This document shows, in pieces, positions 12,034-21,685 of a DNA stretch of 64,000 nucleotides. The DNA comes from Gnetum montanum (taxonomy: Eukaryota; Streptophyta; Gnetopsida; Gnetales; Gnetaceae): NCBI GenBank assembly GCA_015680685.1, contig MNCI01028444.1:838676-902675 (forward strand), in the 5' to 3' direction. Within the stretch, counting starts at the first letter, position 1. Every line of letters begins with the position of its first letter. Made by a program: the position numbers and the translations under genes. The notes under the pieces were generated by a model. That model worked only from the letters and a program-made list of their open reading frames with translations. It was not told the DNA's origin and ran no database searches.

Positions 12034-12940
12034 TGATGAAGCATCAAAGTGTCACATCAATGGGCCCCCGTTGACGTGGCCTTGTCAACAAGCCCTATCT
12101 ATGTGGTGTTGCCTCGTTGATGGGGTCGCGTCGACGTAGCATTTGCTACATTTATGAGGCCCTGTCAATGCATCTCCATAATAAAGTCTATAAATATGCA
12201 TTCATCTACTGTGTTTATGGATGTCTTGTCATAGTTGTAGTAGAGCTCTTGCAGTTTTGTCATTTGAAAGTTAGAATATTTTTCAAGTGTCTGTAGTAGG
12301 AGTCAGAAAGTGTATGGATCTTTATTCAAGCACTAATGTACCTAATCACACCAATGTGAATGGTAATAAAGATGAGCCTTTTGATCAAACCTTGCAGCAC
12401 TTGGAATAGATTAATGATTTATTTCTGCATTTATCGTTTTCATTAATTACATAATTAATTAATATAAGTAAGACTTTAATTAATTAACTAATTAAGCTAA
12501 ATAGATTAAACACATAAGTACAACCACTTCAAGCATAAAATACAATGCTTGGTAATCCCAGCAACACTTAACGCTTGGTAACTCAACAGTGTTGTATGCA
12601 TTCAGGATGTGTATAGAAAGTGGGACTGGATGCTTATGTTAGGATAGTCAATTATTAATTAGCAATCATATTAGTTAAATTGGTTAATAAATTGAGTTTC
12701 AACTTATTATCAATCGTAGGTGAATAAAATATAAAATAATAAAAATCATGTGTCTCAATTACACTTAACCATACAACTAAGATTCACAAGTGTAGTTGGA
12801 AAGACAACAATTATCACAATTAGATTTCACTTCCTAGAACTAGCATACTTGGGAACTTAAGGTCTACAGAATTTGACCGAATTACGTGTGAACGCTTGTA
12901 ATTCATATGGTTGGGCATAGGGTATACTCGTTGTTCATCA
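12034..12940 (+). mobile_element. 3' LTR of element A
   Basis: It starts TGATGAAG immediately after the polypurine tract AGTCATGGGGATA and ends TTCATCA, giving perfect 7-bp terminal inverted repeats. TATAAATA lies at 12,189-12,196. The poly(A) signal AATAAA is at 12,365 within a 9-bp stem whose other arm is at 12,318-12,326. U5 has two TTGGTAA motifs near 12,550 and 12,575. The length is 907 bp. The following bases belong to an older minus-strand LTR piece. Confidence 0.88.
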
Positions 12941-13260
12941 CTAACATACAATGAAAACATAAATTGCATTAGAAATGTAAAAGATATTGGAAAATAAATT
13001 GCAATGGAAGTTAAATCTATTCTAGTTGATGTGCTACAATGATCATAAGCAATCTTAATCTTTATTTCCATTCATGAAGCATGCCCATGTATGCTTCACT
13101 CAAATAAAGATGTTGTACAACTAATTATGATCACATTGCAAGTAGTCATAATATAATTATGAATTCATGAAATAAAATTACAAGAGTCTTACTAAGAGTG
13201 GACCAAAAGTTTGTTTGGTATAATGGGTGACTACTAGGCTTATGTACATTGTATCAATGA
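12941..13260 (-). mobile_element. Older minus-strand LTR fragment (element D) flanking element A
   Basis: Read on the minus strand, the segment around 13,111-13,050 matches the R/U5 region of the LTR at 63,590-63,530 (shared CATGAATGGAAATAAA) and carries the same stem-loop. It ends exactly where element A's LTR ends, so element A probably inserted into this older LTR. The outer limit toward 13,260 is uncertain. Confidence 0.55.
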
Positions 13261-13919
13261 CATTGCAAGTTTGATGTCATAGCTATGATATTGTACTTGG
13301 CCAATAAATTGTTTATCAATGATGAACAATGTTGTTAGACAAGGAAAATTTTTCCTTACAAGCTATTTTCCTATGTTGCTTAATACCTTATCTAGTACTA
13401 GTAAAATTATACATAAAAGTTGTTATCTTCTCTAGATTCTTTATTGCCATTTCATCATTCTTATCATTAACATCAACTTGATTTTTTATATCTTCAACTT
13501 CATATTGTTTTTTCCTATCTTCAACTTCAATATATTCTTTCTTTTATTCATAATCCTTTTTATTGAGTGAGGAGGCCCAAGGGTGGGGGGGAAGGGGGTG
13601 GGGTGGGGGGTGTGAGGGTGTTGGTGTTGAGGAGGGAGGGATGTTGGACCCCAAAAAATTAGATAATAATATTTAAAAAATTTAGAGTATGTTAATCACT
13701 AAGAGAAAGTCTAAAGAAAAAGCCTAGTGGTTTTAGAGATGCCTTTTTAGATTTTCATCCTTATAATCAATCCCAAAAAACCATCCCTATGGGGTAGGAA
13801 AGGGATTAAACCTTGCCTTTATTCAAAAGAGCCCTCATGAGTTTTCATTTCCTACTAAAGGGTTTCTTGTAAAGAGAAGGAAAAAACTCTCTCTAAATTA
13901 AAAAGAATACATTAATGAA
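13261..13919. other. Gene-free stretch with G-rich tract
   Basis: No coding frame or transposon domain is recognised. It contains a G-rich run at 13,580-13,620 and an AT-rich segment. The stretch 13,437-13,500 resembles 36,237-36,300 (CATTCTTATCATTAACAT-type words), suggesting an undefined dispersed repeat. Confidence 0.5.
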
Positions 13920-14440
13920 AGATAAAAAACAAATAGTAACAAAAGTTGAAAGTTTCCCATCATTGAGCCTCCAAAACAAAAAGAAATTAATGTTGGAGAA
14001 AACAAATTAATTGTTTAGCTTTTACTGAAAGCTTTTTCACTTGAAGTTATAGTTGAAAAGCATCATTTTTGAGAATATGGTATTTAACACATAAAGAGAT
14101 GTCAAAGTTGTGCTTTTGCTATTGGAAAATAATTACACATTGAAGCTTCTAAATAGAGCAGAGAACAAGGAATCCAAAACTATTTCATATCCAAAGACAG
14201 GAAGTAGATAAAGCAAGCTAATCACCACAGATGACTTCATTGATGTTTGGTTTAAAGTTGTTACAAATTCTACATGTCCATTGCCAAGCATGCTAAGCAA
14301 TAGGACACTCAAAATAAATAAATAAATAAAAGAAAAAAAAAGAGAGAGTTTTCACTTCTACAAGGACTACAATTTCTCATATGTTTAAGAAGAGTGCCAA
14401 TAGCAAGACCTTGATGAATAATACACCAACAAAAAATAAA
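13920..14440 (-). mobile_element. Probable L1-type LINE relic
   Basis: The minus-strand translation near 14,150 contains a KLQCVIIFQ segment recalling the terminal region of plant L1 ORF2. A similar block (IWKRRCTTLF) occurs in the plus-strand LINE fragment near 62,310. The rest is too decayed to delimit. A purine-rich run (14,310-14,350) interrupts it. Confidence 0.35.
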
Positions 14441-14780
14441 AAATAAAAAAATTAAACAAGTGTCTTTCACAATAGCATAAGTTGCACAAAATGAGAAAGA
14501 TTATAATATTATAATCTAAATTCTTTTACAATTAAGAAGGTTGATTTCAACAAAAAAATGTCTACGAACGTGAGAGTTGTAATATGCTTAATGGATTGAG
14601 AAGACTAACAATTTCATGCACAACTTTTTAAAAAATCAATGGAAAATTATATAACTCGACAAAACATGGAACTTTAGCATATTCTTCAGATTGGATATCA
14701 AAATCTAGAGCCCATTTATGAATGATCAACACTACATGCTTATGTATAAAAGATCCTATATCTAAGGCATGTTATACAAT

Positions 14781-15565
14781 TGATGGGATGCAATATCGCA
14801 TGGGCCGCGATATCGTGTACGCAATATCACAGCCCACCGCCAATTCTATAAATAAGAGGTGGCTCTCCCTTGTTTCTCCATCTAGATCTAGACCTTAGCC
14901 AAAATCTGGCCATTTTTCGATTCTAGAGTTAGAATAATTTCCATGTGCCCACAGTAGGAGTCCCAAAGTGAATGAATCTTTATTCGAGCAATTTTGTACC
15001 TGAGCACATAATTGTGTACGGTAATAAAGATGAACTTTTGGATAAACCTTGCAATGCATGGACTAAGTTAAATAGGACTTTAATTATTGTTAATTATTTA
15101 AATGCTTTATTAGTTAATTAAATCTCTCTCAACCCTTAACTCTTAGTTAAGTGCATTCAGTACGACTACTTCGAGCACGTGCGTTACGCTTGGTAATCCC
15201 AGTAATGAATAGCGTTTGGTAATCCCGGCAGTGTTGCATTGGTTTAGGGTGTGAAATAGCAAGTGGGAACAGATATTGATGCTAGGGTAATTAAGGCTTA
15301 GTTAATTAAAGTTAGTTACTTAGCCTCTTCATCCTTTCCCTCATTAGCATAGGCGATAAAAGAGAGGGGATATAAAAATCACATGCCTCAAGCTTACTTA
15401 ACCATACAACCATGACAAATACAAGTAAGCTTAGGAGGACAATGATTGATTAACCTTAGGTGTTTCATAAGGCATGTAGGCACTTAGCCTATGGAGTTCG
15501 ACTGGATCGCGCATGTAATGCTCGTATTCGTATGGTTGAGTGTAGGGGTACCTCGCCACTCATCA
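14781..15565 (+). repeat. 5' LTR of element B
   Basis: It begins TGATGGGA and ends CTCATCA. U3 has three ATATCG-type palindromic words at about 14,791, 14,808 and 14,823. TATAAATA is at 14,847-14,854. The AATAAA signal at 15,023 lies in the 3' arm of a stem-loop starting at 14,976. U5 carries TTGGTAATCCC words near 15,190 and 15,220. The length of 785 bp is inferred from the terminal repeats and the following PBS. Confidence 0.9.
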
Positions 15566-15585
15566 TTGGCACCGTTGCCGGGGAC
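15566..15585 (+). other. Primer-binding site of element B
   Basis: TTGGCACCGTTGCCGGGGA directly follows the LTR end CATCA. Closely similar sequences follow the 5' LTR in many plant Ty3/gypsy elements, where they pair with a tRNA 3' end. Which tRNA is used was not determined. Confidence 0.75.
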
Positions 15586-15710
15586 TAAGTTGTTTATGTG
15601 CTAAGTAGAACATAGGAAATCATCCACATCATTGGGAAGCTTAAATGAACCCTCAGGATTAATTAGAAGAAAATTTAAACAACGATCAATAGCACACCGA
15701 CAAGATAACA

Positions 15711-17900
15711 ATGTCTTCTTCTTCTCATAAAAGCACTTCACCACCTAGGGATCACACAAGAGACAATCGGTGGTCTAACACACGTAACCAAGACCCGCCA
15801 GTTCCTCAATAGTATCGGGTAGTATATACTCACCACGATGAGTATGTACCCAATTTTACCTTTATCCTCCATCAGGATGAACAACTGCATTGGCGAGACT
15901 TGCAAGGTAACATAGTGTTACCTCCAAATCGTGCAGTCTCAAACATGCTCCTTCGTGCTCTTGCACAGATAAACATGACATAGCTATATGCTAAATATGT
16001 TGCAGAAGATTATGACACAAGGGATTAACATCCCACAGTGGCACAATGTTTAAGGGACTTGAAGCAAGAGAGCTACCATACATTGCTGAAGGGCAAGGGG
16101 CCCCATAACAATTCACCCATCATAAGCGAAATCAAGGGTGGTGAACCACAAAATGATGTTCCCCCTCCTAACGATGGTGAGGAGGTGGGGTATCAAAACC
16201 TACACTCTATGATTCACAACCCTGGTTCTGATCCCCATGAACACCAAGTGTTCAATGAGGGAACACAAACACATGACAAAGGCGGAAAGTCTGATCATCA
16301 TCACGATCGGGGTCATAGCCACCGAAGAGAAGGTAAGAAACATCGTCATGGCGATGGTTCCCCTTCTTCTTCCCCTTCATCGCATCATTCACCCTCTCTT
16401 TCCACATCCGGACTCAGTCACAAAGAGCACAACTGTGAGGATAAGGGTAAGCAAGATGAGAGACCTTGATGAGAGAGTTGAGAGCGAGGACGAGGGCACT
16501 CTAGGGAGTCTAGGCATGGAAGAAGGGAAAGTAGGGAACCATGTAGGCATCATAGACGCCATGAGAGAAATGACAATGATGAACCCCTACTAGCAACCTG
16601 AAGTATGTTAGACATTACTGAGGGTGTGAGAATACCTACAAGGCACCAGAATGATAGTCGGATCAAGAGACTAGACATGAATAATATCCCATGGTTTGAG
16701 GGGGGATACAATGTTGATATGCAAAACCACTTACAGGCATTCCATGATGCCTATGCCTTGCAGAATATTGAAAATAAGCGGAAAAAGTTAAAGTTGTTCC
16801 CACGGACACTCATAAAAGAAGCAGAAAGTTAGTACTGGTCCTTAGAACCAAAATTTATTAGATGATGGAATACAATGCTAGAACTATCCAACGATAAATA
16901 TCAAACATACTCTAGAGTGTCCAACTTGTGGAAACAGATCCAAGGATGGAAGCAAGGTACTCATGAACCCTTGGATGCTGCCATGGGCCAATATTATGCA
17001 TTGTTACATCATTGCCCTAGCCATGGTTATGCACAACGGGATCAACTCCACCACCTTGTAGATGGGCTAAGACATGAAACTAGGAGAACCCTTGGGACAT
17101 ATGCCTAAGGGAGATTATCTAAACTTAGGTCCCATGAGGTTCATATATTTTTGGAGCAAGTAGCTAAGGAAGAAGGAGAGCTATAGAAAAGAGAAAGCGT
17201 GGAAGAGTATAACTGCGATCCTTCCCTCCGAAAGAGGGGAGTAAGATTTTGTCAAGAAGAGGATGAGTCACCACTCGAAGAGTTGGTGAATAGAAAAACC
17301 TTGCTGCTTCAAAAGTTAACAACCAAAGTGTCAGCTAAGGTAGATCAAATGTGGGACTCCTTAGACAGTAGATTCGAAACCATTTTAAAAATCATAGAGG
17401 AGTCTAAGAAGTGAAGTAGTGACCATGATAAGAAAAAGAGGAGAGATTTAGACCATGCACGTAACAAGGGTAAGGGAAACATGACTATCGCCGATGAGGT
17501 TGTGGATTCGAATACGGACAATGATAGTGGATGTGAGATCTACCAATATGACCATCCTAAGGGATGTTTCCCAATAATCTCACATCTGCAAGAGTCTGGG
17601 ATGTATGCACTCAACCCAAGACTTAATAAACAGTAGGCACCCCGAAGGTTACCTTATCCCCAAGGTAACCCAAGGCAGTTCCACCAACCCTTGACATATT
17701 ATCCAAGTGGAACTCCGCCACAACCTATCAAGCAACACTAGCAATGGAAATACCCACAGTCATGGGGGATGCCACCGCCTAGGCAACAATACCCTTATCA
17801 GCAACCTGATCCATATGGCTATTACGTGTAGCAGCCGGTTTCTCCAAGTGAGTCACGTAACCCCACAACGTCACTACCAAGTTTAGGAGTATTTTAGGAC
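15711..17900 (+). pseudogene. gag of element B, interrupted by point stops
   Basis: An ATG at 15,711 opens a frame that can be followed to about 17,890 with about a dozen in-frame stops. The order is: a Ser/Thr-rich start; a segment rich in His, Arg and Ser (HHHDRGHSHRREGKKHRHG near 16,300 and RESRHGRRESREP near 16,510); the gag core (HLQAFHDAYALQNIENKRKK near 16,730, LDAAMGQYYALLHHCPSHG near 16,973, then LSKLRSHEVHIFLEQVAKEE); VDQMWDSLDS near 17,341; HPKGCFPI near 17,552; and a Pro/Gln-rich tail. Several stops are TAG or TGA at likely CAG, TGG or CGA codons. A frameshift near 17,900 separates it from the protease frame. Confidence 0.8.
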
Positions 17901-18029
17901 CCCCTCTCCTAGAAGAGACACTCCACATGCATACCATCCTTTGAATCCATCCGCATCTCTTACACCAATAGTTCCACTACCACCTGCTCCAACGATGCAA
18001 GGGGAACTCCCCACTCAACCGCAGTAACG

Positions 18030-18966
18030 TAATGCTACAAGAGCTGTAAACCTTCAACCTGCTACTGGTTTTGACAACCATACAAAGAGAAAATATTTCT
18101 TCAAAATTAAAAGCCCAAACAAGCTCTCACCACCACAAGTGGTTGAACCTCTAAATGCTCCTCCATCAAATAAGGCTTCAGAGCTCCCTTCAAATCAACA
18201 ACAAAGCTTAATACACACGGTTATGTTAACACATACCTTCACTGACTGGATAAAGGTGGGCCACCTTCCTAGGAAACTCTCTGACCTTAGAAGTCCCTTA
18301 ATCTACCTCCAAGTTGCTAGGAATGAACCACATAAGGCTCTTCTTGACTCAGGTTCCGGAGTCAACTTAATATCGCAAGAAATGTATAAATTTTGGAACC
18401 TGCCTCCACTCAAGAAGAGCAATATTCAATTAGAGCTGGCTGACCAGTCCATCACTGTCCCCTTGGGACTTGTGGAGAACATTGTTACCACTGTGTGTGG
18501 TTGGTCATACCTAGCTAATTTCCTAGTGATAGAAGTCAACAATAATAAAGGGGACTTCCCAATTATAATGGAGAGGGCATGGCTAAGTACCATAAACACA
18601 TGCTTGGGAATCCGTGATCTTTCCTTGGAAATATCTAAGGAAAAAATTTATGAAAAGATCAAGAAGAAGAAAGTTCCATGCATCACATACAGTGATACAG
18701 AGGGTGATGACATGGAGGAATGCTCAGCATCTCCTGCATGCAACCGGTGTGCCCAGGAAACTCACATACAAAGATGCCTATATGTAGCAACCACACAACA
18801 AGAGAACACCCAGTGGTTGACAGCTAATCAAGAGAGCAACCCACTAATATGCATGGAACTAATTGGGGGAACAACTTGCAACCACAACGAAAGCATAGAT
18901 ACATTGGAATATGAGAGTCGGCAACTTCTAACCCTTAATCTAAAAACATCAATTAGGAGAAGTTAG
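18030..18966 (+). CDS. Open retropepsin-like protease frame of element B
   Basis: Open without stops for about 310 codons; it is the best preserved frame of the element. It has no ATG at the start, as expected for part of a Gag-Pol polyprotein. The active-site motif LLDSGSGVNLIS lies near 18,342, with flap and core similarity to the element A protease and the MERAWLST block near 18,570. The C-terminal part (CSASPACNRC near 18,722) precedes where RT should begin. The frame ends at TAG 18,964 because RT through integrase is deleted. A functional protease is possible but not shown; without Pol it would serve no obvious role. Confidence 0.75.
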
Positions 18967-20918
18967 ACACTTCTAAAAAATTCAAATAAGCACTCATTAT
19001 TTCGAATATCTCCCTTTCAATTCAGTCATGGGAGAGATGGCCCCCTATGCTGATCATTTGAGACCCTCAGTTCTTTTAAGTTTTTTTTTTACACATTTTT
19101 GTTTTACAAATTTCTTAAATTTTCTTGTTTTTGTTTTACAACATTGTTTATAACCTTTCTTTTATTTGTCTACATTTGTGTGTTTTATCCATTTGTTAAG
19201 TTTGTCATCCAATAAGTGCTCTTAATGATGGTATGAATTGTTTTCTTATTGATTGCTAATGTTTGGTTTTTACCTTTAAGTTATGATGTTGATACTAAGG
19301 TATGGTTCTTTTGATATAACAGGCAATGAGTCCATGTCATCCATGCATCCATAAATCTCTATGATCTCTCTTGGCTTGGAACTGTACAGTCCCTTTCTTC
19401 AAAATAATAAGAACTATCAACGAATCGATGACTGGATATTTCTCAAACTAAGGAAGGACTCAAGGATTGAAAAGGGTATGGCTTCAAGGGAACTTGATGC
19501 ATTTGTGTTGGCCATTCTCTTGGGTGCTTGGATGTTTTCTTTTTGAGTTTTCTTACCATTTCGACGTTGCCACCTTATTGGGAAGCTGAGCAAATAAAAA
19601 TAACAAAGTCTTTGCATGGTGTGGTTCTCACGTATAAACAAAAAAAAAGAGAGAGAAAGTGAGGATTCAAAGCACACCCCTTAGACAAAATAATTATTTG
19701 GGCTACAAGCATTGGTTATGGAACTATAATAAACATGTTCCCTCTAACTAAGGCCCTTCTTGCTTCCTACTATCTTCTCCTTCGTTTCGTCGAAATGGTG
19801 GTGGCTCTTTGGGAAGGCATTCTTGTTACTTCAAGTGGATGGATGGGCCGAATGTATTAATGCGAAGTCACTGAATGCGGTTTGTTTGAGGCCAGATTTG
19901 GAATGGGATCTACTAAGTCACATCAACCATTAATACACAAGTGGTTGTACACCACCTTGTTCTTGAGATTCCATTCCATTCTCTTCTTTCCATCATTCTT
20001 TCCCCATTTATCATCTCATTGTCGGTTGTATCAGTAGTCCGTATTTTGGTTGATGCATTATTTTCTTTGTGGTAAATTCTTGTGGTTAAGACTTTAACTC
20101 TTGTTTCCAAATAATAGTCCTAGAGCCCACGGACTCTTTGAATGTGGGTTTGTCAAGGCATTAAGGGCATGAGCCTGCTTTGGGGAGGACCCATTGACAT
20201 TCCCATTTGGTGCACCAGTTGATTTCTTTTCCTTAACAATTTTGCAATCAACTCTATTTTGTTCATTTCCATCTTGACATCCATTTCATCGACGTTACAG
20301 TTGTCTCTTTTTCTTCATCCTTCTTATTCCTTATCTTTTTCCATTCTCTCGCTATCGGAGGTTCGCAATTAGTCATGGGGGTCCTGGTCCAATTTTTTTG
20401 ATTTTTTCCAAACCCCTACACCTCGGGTAGGCATCAATATTGTATCTCTAGATTTGTATCAACCATATCACAACTTAGCTTACATCGAAGCAAGGTATCA
20501 ATTACATTATGATTCATTTACCTTTGCTAATATAAGACTGTGTTATGTGTGCAAATGGCAATCATACAACAATGGATTGGACCTAAAGGGAACACTTGGA
20601 ATGAATTGGTGCTGAAGTAGTTATGTAAGGAGCAAGATTGATGGTGCGCTTACAGATAAACAATGAAAGGTGTAATCTTAGCGTTGGTAGCAGCAGACTT
20701 CTTCTCTCTTCTTTCTCAGCTGCCAAATAAGGTCTGATGTCAAATGTATAACGTGTTCACTCTCGTTGTCGTGAACACCAGTTTTGTCATGTTCTGTAAT
20801 GATGATCCGTTCACGTGTCATCCCATTCACCATTAGTTCCATTCAAGTCAATAATCCCATACCTTCCCAATATTTTGTAAGGAACTCGAGGACAAGTTTG
20901 TATTCGGTCATGGGGGTA
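18967..20918 (+). other. Deletion junction, spacer and polypurine tract of element B
   Basis: The 18,967-19,022 segment joins the protease tail to sequence that in element A follows integrase. PPT-like motifs CAGTCATGGG, AGTCATGGGG and GGTCATGGGGG occur at 19,023, 20,371 and 20,906. The last directly precedes the 3' LTR and is the likely true polypurine tract. No coding frame is supported in between. Confidence 0.7.
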
Positions 20919-21685
20919 TGATGGGACGTGATATTGCATAGGCCGCGATATCGCATACGTGATATTGCAGCCCGCCACCAATTCTATAAATAAGAGGCGG
21001 CTCTCCCTTTTTTCTCCATCTAGATCTAGACCTTAGCTAAACTCTTGCCATTTTTCCATTCCAGAGTTAGAATAATTTCCATGTGCCCGCAGTAGGAGTC
21101 CCAAAGTGAACGGATCTTTATTCGAGCAATTTTGTACCTGAGCACACAATTGTGTACGACAATAAAGACGAACTTTTGGATAAACCTTGCAATGCATGGA
21201 CTAAGCTAAATAGGACTTTAATTATTGTTAATTGTTTAAATGCTTTATTAGTTAATTAAATCTCTCTCAGTCCTTAACTCCTAGTTAAGTGCATTCAGTA
21301 TGACCGCTTCGAGCACGTGCGTTACGCTTGGTAATCCCAGTAACGAATAGTGTTTGGTAATCCCAGCAGCGTTGCATTGGTTCAGGGTGTGAAACAGCAA
21401 GTGGGAATGGATACTAATGCTAGGGTAATTAAGGCTTAGTTAATTAAAGTTAGTTACTTAGTGTCTTCACCCTTTCCCTCATTAGCATAGGCAATAAAGA
21501 GAAAAGATATAAAAATCACATGCCTCAAGCTTACTTAACCATACAACCGTGACAAATACAAGTAAGCTTGGGAGGACAACGATTGATTAACCTTAGGTGT
21601 TCCATAAGGCGTGTAGGCACTTAGTCTGCAGAGTTCAACTGGATTGCACATGTAACACTCGTATTCATATGGTTGAGTGTAGGCA
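20919..21685 (+). repeat. 3' LTR of element B, 3' end shortened
   Basis: Similar to the 5' LTR throughout, with many transitions. TATAAATA is at 20,985-20,992 and AATAAA at 21,161. The end reads GTAGGCA and lacks the roughly 20 bp (GGTACCTCGCCACTCAT) present in the 5' copy, so a small terminal deletion is likely. Confidence 0.88.

Larger units (their letters stand above)
580..12940 (+). mobile_element. Element A: decayed long Ty3/gypsy retrotransposon, 5' end missing
   Basis: In order this holds gag, a proline-rich linker, aspartic protease, reverse transcriptase, RNase H, integrase, a long spacer with tandem repeats, a coiled-coil ORF, a polypurine tract and a 907-bp 3' LTR. PR-RT-RH-IN order defines Ty3/gypsy. 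The size of more than 12 kb and the extra 3' ORF recall the Athila/Tat group, but assignment to that group is inference. All reading frames are broken by stops and frameshifts, so it is not autonomous now. The 5' LTR and gag N-terminus are lost at the junction with the minus LTR at 579/580. Collinear with element B over gag-PR and the 3' spacer. Confidence 0.88.
14781..21685 (+). mobile_element. Element B: two-LTR Ty3/gypsy derivative lacking RT, RNase H, integrase and ORF3
   Basis: Two similar LTRs (14,781-15,565 and 20,919-21,685) enclose a primer-binding-site-like sequence, gag, protease, a spacer and a polypurine tract. Relative to element A, two segments are missing: about 2.9 kb spanning RT to integrase (join near 18,940-19,010) and the coiled-coil ORF region (near 20,520-20,640). 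It could have moved only with enzymes from a related element. The 5' flank ACAAT is not repeated after the 3' LTR, and the 3' LTR end is about 20 bp shorter than the 5' one. Confidence 0.85.

Noticed and set aside
16237-16593. 118-codon frame overlapping gag of element B
   Set aside because: Shadow in another frame of the His/Arg/Ser-rich gag segment.
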